This document shows, piece after piece, positions 6,579 through 10,991 of a stretch of DNA of 10,991 nucleotides. Positions within the stretch are counted from its first letter, which is position 1. The number at the start of each line of letters is the position of its first letter. The translations under genes were made by a program, and so were the position numbers. The stretch is taken from the NCBI GenBank assembly GCA_945956975.1, contig CAMFKC010000023.1:1-10991 (forward strand). Direction: 5' to 3'. Origin of the DNA: an uncultured Methylocystaceae bacterium (lineage in GTDB: Bacteria; Pseudomonadota; Alphaproteobacteria; Rhizobiales; Beijerinckiaceae). Below the pieces are notes generated by a model. That model was given only the letters and a program-made list of their open reading frames with translations, made no database searches and was not told where the DNA came from.

Positions 6579-6636
6579 GGATGGGATCTCATACGCCTTG
6601 GAGACATCGCACACACCACCAGAGGAGACGAAACAT

Positions 6637-7473
6637 ATGCGATTTACCGAAGCTCTGACTTCCCCCTTCGCCCGGCTGCGTGCCGGCGCCCTCGCGGTTG
6701 CCCTTGGCGTGCTGGCAGGCGCCACGACACCGGCGCACGCCCAGGACAACCCGCTGGGTCTCATCGATCCCGCAGTCATCAGTGTCGGCACGATGGGCGA
6801 TGCCAAGCCCTATGCCTTCACCACAGCCGACGGCAACTTCACCGGCTTCGACATCGAACTCTTCCTCAACGTCGCCGAGCGCCTCGGCTTCAAGAAGGAG
6901 CAGGTGATCTTCACAGGTCAGGAGTTCTCCGCCCTGATGCCGTCGGTCGCCAACAGCCGCTTCGACGTTGCCGCCGCTGCGATCGGCACGACGGACAAGC
7001 GCAAGGAGACAGTCGATTTCTCGGACGGTTATCTCGCCGGCTTCCTGACCGTGCTGACGCCGGATGCCGGCATCACCGATGCGGCCGGTCTCAAGGGCAA
7101 ACGCCTTGGCGTGGTACAGGGCACGCTGCAGGAAATCTATGCCGAGAAGAATTTCACCGGTGCGGATCTCGTGAAGTTCCCGGACAACAACTCCGCCGTC
7201 TCCGCTCTCAACAATGGCACGGTCGATGCGCACTTCCTCGATTACGAGGCGGCAAAGGATTATTCGGCGCGCTATCCCGAGCTGAAAGTCGCCGTCAACA
7301 TCCCGAGCTTTGACGCGCCGGCCGGTTTCGTCGTTCGCAAGGGCAATGACGCCTTGCGCGAGGCGCTGAATAAGGCTCTGCAGGCCGCCATGCAGGACGG
7401 CACCTGGAAGACCCTGCACGAAAAGTGGTTCCCCGGCACGCCGATGCCGGACGCCTATCTTCCGAAGAAGTAA
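6637..7473 (+). CDS. Periplasmic amino-acid-type substrate-binding protein of ABC importer
   Basis: This is a 278-residue SBP family 3 protein. The start ATG 6637 has AGAGGAGA at 6621-6628 upstream and opens a Sec signal peptide: basic n-region to Arg15, hydrophobic AGALAVALGVLAGA (16-29), and probable cleavage after AHA at 33-35. The mature protein begins ISVGTMGDAKPYAF, with GFDIELFLNVAERLG after it and a FLDYEAA segment near the C-terminal third, as in polar amino acid and opine binding proteins. It would capture substrate in the periplasm and deliver it to the fused permease-ATPase. The gene is first in the operon under two LacI-type operators. A family-3 binding protein beside a sugar-type LacI regulator is unusual and points to a ligand with both amino-acid and sugar character. 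The ligand is not predictable from sequence alone. Confidence 0.9.
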   Translation: MRFTEALTSPFARLRAGALAVALGVLAGATTPAHAQDNPLGLIDPAVISVGTMGDAKPYAFTTADGNFTGFDIELFLNVAERLGFKKEQVIFTGQEFSALMPSVANSRFDVAAAAIGTTDKRKETVDFSDGYLAGFLTVLTPDAGITDAAGLKGKRLGVVQGTLQEIYAEKNFTGADLVKFPDNNSAVSALNNGTVDAHFLDYEAAKDYSARYPELKVAVNIPSFDAPAGFVVRKGNDALREALNKALQAAMQDGTWKTLHEKWFPGTPMPDAYLPKK

Positions 7474-7477
7474 TGCC

Positions 7478-7510
7478 GCCTTTCCGGTCCGGCCTTTCCG
7501 GTCGGACCGG
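7478..7510 (+). repeat. Intercistronic tandem repeat forming a GC-rich hairpin
   Basis: GCCTTTCCGGTC occurs twice (7478-7489 and 7492-7503), two bases apart. CCGGTCCG (7484-7491) and CGGACCGG (7503-7510) form a perfect 8-bp stem with an 11-base loop. It sits in the 59-base gap between binding-protein and permease genes. Hairpins here in other ABC operons protect the upstream mRNA or partly terminate, giving excess binding protein. The GACCGGTC at 7505-7512 also matches the core of the operators at 6474-6511. Confidence 0.55.
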
Positions 7511-7519
7511 TCTTCTTGC

Positions 7520-7525
7520 AAGGGA
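7520..7525 (+). promoter_or_regulatory. Ribosome binding site that decides the start of the permease-ATPase gene
   Basis: AAGGGA lies 7 bases before ATG 7533. The alternative ATG at 7473, overlapping the stop of the binding-protein gene, would add 20 residues without family character and translate through the hairpin. Confidence 0.55.
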
Positions 7526-7532
7526 CCTCCCG

Positions 7533-9041
7533 ATGAATTGGCTTGAAAACCTGCGCCGCAGCTTCCTTGACTGGAACGCCATGGCTGAAGTTCTGCCGAC
7601 CATGATCACGGTCGGCCTCAAGAATACCCTGATCCTCGCTGCCGCCTCGACCGTGCTCGGTGTCGCCATCGGCATGGTGCTGGCCATCATGGGCATTTCG
7701 CGCTCGGCCTGGCTGCGCATCCCGGCCCGCCTCTACACCGATGTCTTCCGCGGCCTGCCGGCGATCGTCACCATTCTCCTGATTGGCCAGGGTTTTGCCC
7801 GTCTCGGCCGCGAACTCTTCGGGCCATCGCCCTATCCACTCGGCATCCTGGCGCTCAGCCTGATCGCCGGCGCCTATATCGGCGAAATCTTCCGCTCGGG
7901 CATCCAGAGCGTCGAGCGCGGCCAGATGGAGGCTTGCCGGGCGCTCAGCATGAGCTACGGGCAGGGCATGCGGTTGATCGTCGTGCCGCAGGGCGTGCGC
8001 CGCGTGCTGCCGGCCCTCGTCAACCAGTTCATCGGCAATGTGAAGGATTCGAGCCTCGTCTATTTCCTCGGCCTGCTGGCTTCCGAGCGCGAGATTTTCC
8101 GCGTCGGCCAGGACCAGGCTGTCGTGACCGGCAATCTTTCGCCGCTGCTTCTCGCCGGCGTCTTCTACCTCGTCGTCACCGTGCCGCTCACCCACGTTGT
8201 CAACGCGATCGACAATCGCCTGCGCATCGGCAAGCAGCGGCCGGCGGTCATCACCAGTGGGCTGGAGGAGGTCAGCGAACTCGACGGCGCAAGCCGCGCC
8301 TCTGGGGCGGAGTTCAAGGGCGGCAGCCTCGACGTGCGAAATCTCGGCATGGCCTATGGCGAGCTGGACGTGCTGAAGGGTGTCGATCTCACGGTAAAGC
8401 CCGGCAGCGTCACCTGCATCATCGGACCGTCGGGTTCGGGCAAGTCGACGCTGCTGCGCGGTCTCAACCGGCTGGTCGAGCCGAAGAGCGGCGATATCCT
8501 CATCGACGGTGAAAGCATCCTCGCCATGAAGCCGGAGACCCTGCGCCGGCGGGTCGGCATGGTGTTCCAGCACTTCAACCTCTTCCCCGACCACACGGCG
8601 CTGGAAAACGTCATGCTCTCGCTGACGAAGATCAAGGGCCTGCCGAAGGCCGAGGCCGAACGCATCGCCAAGGCGCGACTTGCCGATGTCGGCCTTGCGA
8701 GCCGGCAGCATCACCGTCCCGGCGGCCTCTCGGGCGGCCAGCAGCAGCGCGTCGCCATCGCCCGCGCGCTCGCCATGGAACCGGAAGTCATTCTCTTCGA
8801 CGAGGTGACAAGCGCGCTCGATCCCGAACTGGTCAAGGGCGTGCTCAACCTGATGGCCGATCTCGGCACGCGCGGCATGACCATGGTCGTCGTCACGCAT
8901 GAAATGGGCTTTGCCCGCCGCGTCGCCGATCAGGTCGTCTTCATGGACGAGGGGCGCGTGGTGGAAGCGGGCACGCCCGAGGCGATCTTCGACAATCCGC
9001 AAAGCCCGCGCCTCCAGCGCTTCCTTGCGGAAGTGCTCTGA
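7533..9041 (+). CDS. Fused ABC permease-ATPase, polar amino acid (HisM/GlnP-GlnQ) type
   Basis: One 502-residue chain joins two parts that are usually separate. Residues 1-235 are an inner-membrane permease of the His/Glu/Gln/Arg/opine type with hydrophobic segments near 22-50, 69-88, 103-125 and 200-223, plus an EAA loop at about 131-162 (QMEACRALSMSYGQGMRLIV). Residues about 265-502 are an ATPase: Walker A GPSGSGKST (298-306), Q-loop Gln346, signature LSGGQ (399-403), Walker B VILFDE with catalytic Glu424, and H-loop His456. All ATPase motifs are intact. The linker (about 236-264) is polar. With only one permease gene, the transporter is probably a homodimer of the fused chain. It pairs with the binding protein encoded upstream, and the next gene follows after 18 bases. 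Fusions of this type are known in the family but are the minority form. Confidence 0.93.
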   Translation: MNWLENLRRSFLDWNAMAEVLPTMITVGLKNTLILAAASTVLGVAIGMVLAIMGISRSAWLRIPARLYTDVFRGLPAIVTILLIGQGFARLGRELFGPSPYPLGILALSLIAGAYIGEIFRSGIQSVERGQMEACRALSMSYGQGMRLIVVPQGVRRVLPALVNQFIGNVKDSSLVYFLGLLASEREIFRVGQDQAVVTGNLSPLLLAGVFYLVVTVPLTHVVNAIDNRLRIGKQRPAVITSGLEEVSELDGASRASGAEFKGGSLDVRNLGMAYGELDVLKGVDLTVKPGSVTCIIGPSGSGKSTLLRGLNRLVEPKSGDILIDGESILAMKPETLRRRVGMVFQHFNLFPDHTALENVMLSLTKIKGLPKAEAERIAKARLADVGLASRQHHRPGGLSGGQQQRVAIARALAMEPEVILFDEVTSALDPELVKGVLNLMADLGTRGMTMVVVTHEMGFARRVADQVVFMDEGRVVEAGTPEAIFDNPQSPRLQRFLAEVL

Positions 9042-9059
9042 GGCGGGAAGGAGGACACC

Positions 9060-10067
<1,008 letters not shown>

Positions 10068-10111
10068 CAGCCTGATCCATCCGCATAACCAACCGACTGA
10101 AAGACACCACC

Positions 10112-10991
10112 ATGACCGACAACACCATCTCTTCGGCAGTCATCATCGGCGCCGGCATTTTCGGCGTCTCCACGGGCGTCCAGCTTGCGCGGCGCGGCAT
10201 CCGCGTGACCATTCTCAACGACGGCCCGCCGGCCAACGGCGCTTCCGGTCGCTCGCTCTCCTGGCTGAACTCGGCACGTATGCGCTCGGAACCCTATCAC
10301 CAGCTGCGCATGGCCGGCATCGATCGCTACCGCACCCTCGCCGCGCAGCATACCGATGCCGACTGGCTTCGCTTCGACGGCGGACTGACCTGGGATGCCG
10401 ACGACGAGCGCAACGAGATCGACGCTGCCTATCGTCACGAAGTGTCGCTTGCCTATGACGCACGACGGTTGTCGGCCGCCGACGTCGCCGGCGTTACGCC
10501 TGGTCTTGATGGGCGGGCGATCACGCCGCAGGGCGCGATCTTCAATCCCGGCGAAGGCTGGGTCGACCTGCCGACGCTGATCGGCCTGCTTCTCAAGGAG
10601 TTTTCCGCCCTCGGCGGCATGCTGGTGACGGAGCAAGGGGCCGCACGGATCCTTGTCGAAGGCGGCCGGGCCGTCGGCGCCGAGACTGCAAAGGGCGAGC
10701 GCTTCCTCGCCGATGCCGTCGTGCTGGCGACCGGCCCCGCCGTGCCGAGGATGGCCGCCGAGAGCGGGCAGACCATCGGCGACGGGACGCCGGTCGCCCT
10801 TCTGGTTCAGACCAGGCCGCTCGCCCATCCCTTGCGCGCCGTCCTGAACACGCCGCGTGTCGCCGTTCGTCCGGCGCCGGGCGGTAGCTTCTCGCTGGAT
10901 GCTGACTGGGCGGCGGACGAGGGCGTGAGGCTGCGCGCGGATGGCGGCTACCACATTGACGAGGCCGTCGTGGATGCCTTGCTGGCCGAGG
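10112..10991 (+). CDS. DAO-type FAD-dependent oxidoreductase (partial, C-terminus beyond the window)
   Basis: The frame is open from ATG 10112 to the right edge (293 full codons), so the C-terminus is missing. The N-terminal dinucleotide-binding motif is VIIGAGIFGVSTG (10-22) with GxGxxG at 13-18. GASGRSLSWLNSAR follows, the flavin-contacting segment of D-amino acid oxidase/glycine oxidase/DadA relatives. A second FAD segment reads ADAVVLATGPAVP in the C-terminal part seen. Such enzymes oxidise amines or amino acids (D-amino acids, sarcosine, glycine, fructosyl-amino acids), splitting the C-N bond through an imine. The gene is last of the visible transporter operon, 44 bases after the Gfo/Idh/MocA gene, with a weak GAAAGA (10099-10104) as ribosome site. 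Its presence beside an amino-acid-type importer suggests it cleaves an imported secondary or D-amine. Family assignment is firm; substrate is inferred only. Confidence 0.88.
   Translation, partial: MTDNTISSAVIIGAGIFGVSTGVQLARRGIRVTILNDGPPANGASGRSLSWLNSARMRSEPYHQLRMAGIDRYRTLAAQHTDADWLRFDGGLTWDADDERNEIDAAYRHEVSLAYDARRLSAADVAGVTPGLDGRAITPQGAIFNPGEGWVDLPTLIGLLLKEFSALGGMLVTEQGAARILVEGGRAVGAETAKGERFLADAVVLATGPAVPRMAAESGQTIGDGTPVALLVQTRPLAHPLRAVLNTPRVAVRPAPGGSFSLDADWAADEGVRLRADGGYHIDEAVVDALLAE

Larger units (their letters stand above)
6410..6636. promoter_or_regulatory. Divergent control region between LacI-type regulator and ABC transporter
   Basis: This 227-bp gap carries two operators (6474-6491 and 6496-6511), a possible plus-strand promoter (TTGACG 6433-6438, 17-base spacer, weak TAACAA 6456-6461) and a leader hairpin (6554-6578). 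TTGACGA at 6433-6439 is mirrored as TCGTCAA at 6462-6468, so a minus-strand -35 is also present, but no good minus-strand -10 follows. With the plus promoter as placed, the operators sit just past the transcription start, a repressing position. Confidence 0.55.

Overview
The window is GC-rich, tightly packed DNA. Its codon use and protein types look like an alphaproteobacterium of the Rhizobiales (Rhizobium/Agrobacterium/Shinella/Ensifer-like). This is inferred from composition and familiar protein types, not from a marker gene. No RNA gene, insertion sequence, CRISPR array, attachment site or replication origin was seen.

Layout, left to right. (1) 1-693, minus strand: the N-terminal two thirds of a sugar-isomerase (SIS) domain protein resembling the fructosamine 6-phosphate deglycase FrlB, cut by the window edge. 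(2) 694-839: a divergent control region with a perfect 16-bp palindrome and a LacI-type operator. (3) 840-5325, plus strand: a GlpD-like FAD dehydrogenase, a TIM-barrel sugar epimerase/isomerase resembling fructoselysine 3-epimerase FrlC, and a large FMN/Fe-S/FAD oxidoreductase of the 2,4-dienoyl-CoA reductase / trimethylamine dehydrogenase class. A second LacI-type operator lies ahead of the epimerase gene. (4) 5339-6409, minus strand: a LacI-family repressor, convergent with the flavoprotein gene. (5) 6410-6636: a divergent control region with two ACCGGT-core operators whose centres are exactly 21 bp apart, plus a leader hairpin. (6) 6637 to the right edge, plus strand: a periplasmic amino-acid-type binding protein, a fused permease-ATPase, a Gfo/Idh/MocA oxidoreductase and the start of a DAO-type FAD oxidoreductase that runs off the window.

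Working model (inference). This is an inducible catabolic locus. The ABC importer belongs to the polar amino acid/opine class, yet its neighbour regulator is of the sugar-responsive LacI family. The enzymes are a mix of sugar-type (SIS deglycase, FrlC-like epimerase, Gfo/Idh/MocA) and amine-type (DAO oxidoreductase, dehydrogenase related to TMADH). That mix would suit a substrate that is both sugar and amine, such as an Amadori compound (fructosyl-amino acid) or a mannityl opine. The real substrate cannot be read from the sequence. The most interesting points are two operator classes sharing one architecture (AACGTT and ACCGGT cores), substrate-site substitutions in the GlpD-like enzyme, a shortened three-cysteine Fe-S motif in the flavoprotein, and a repeat-built hairpin between binding-protein and permease genes.
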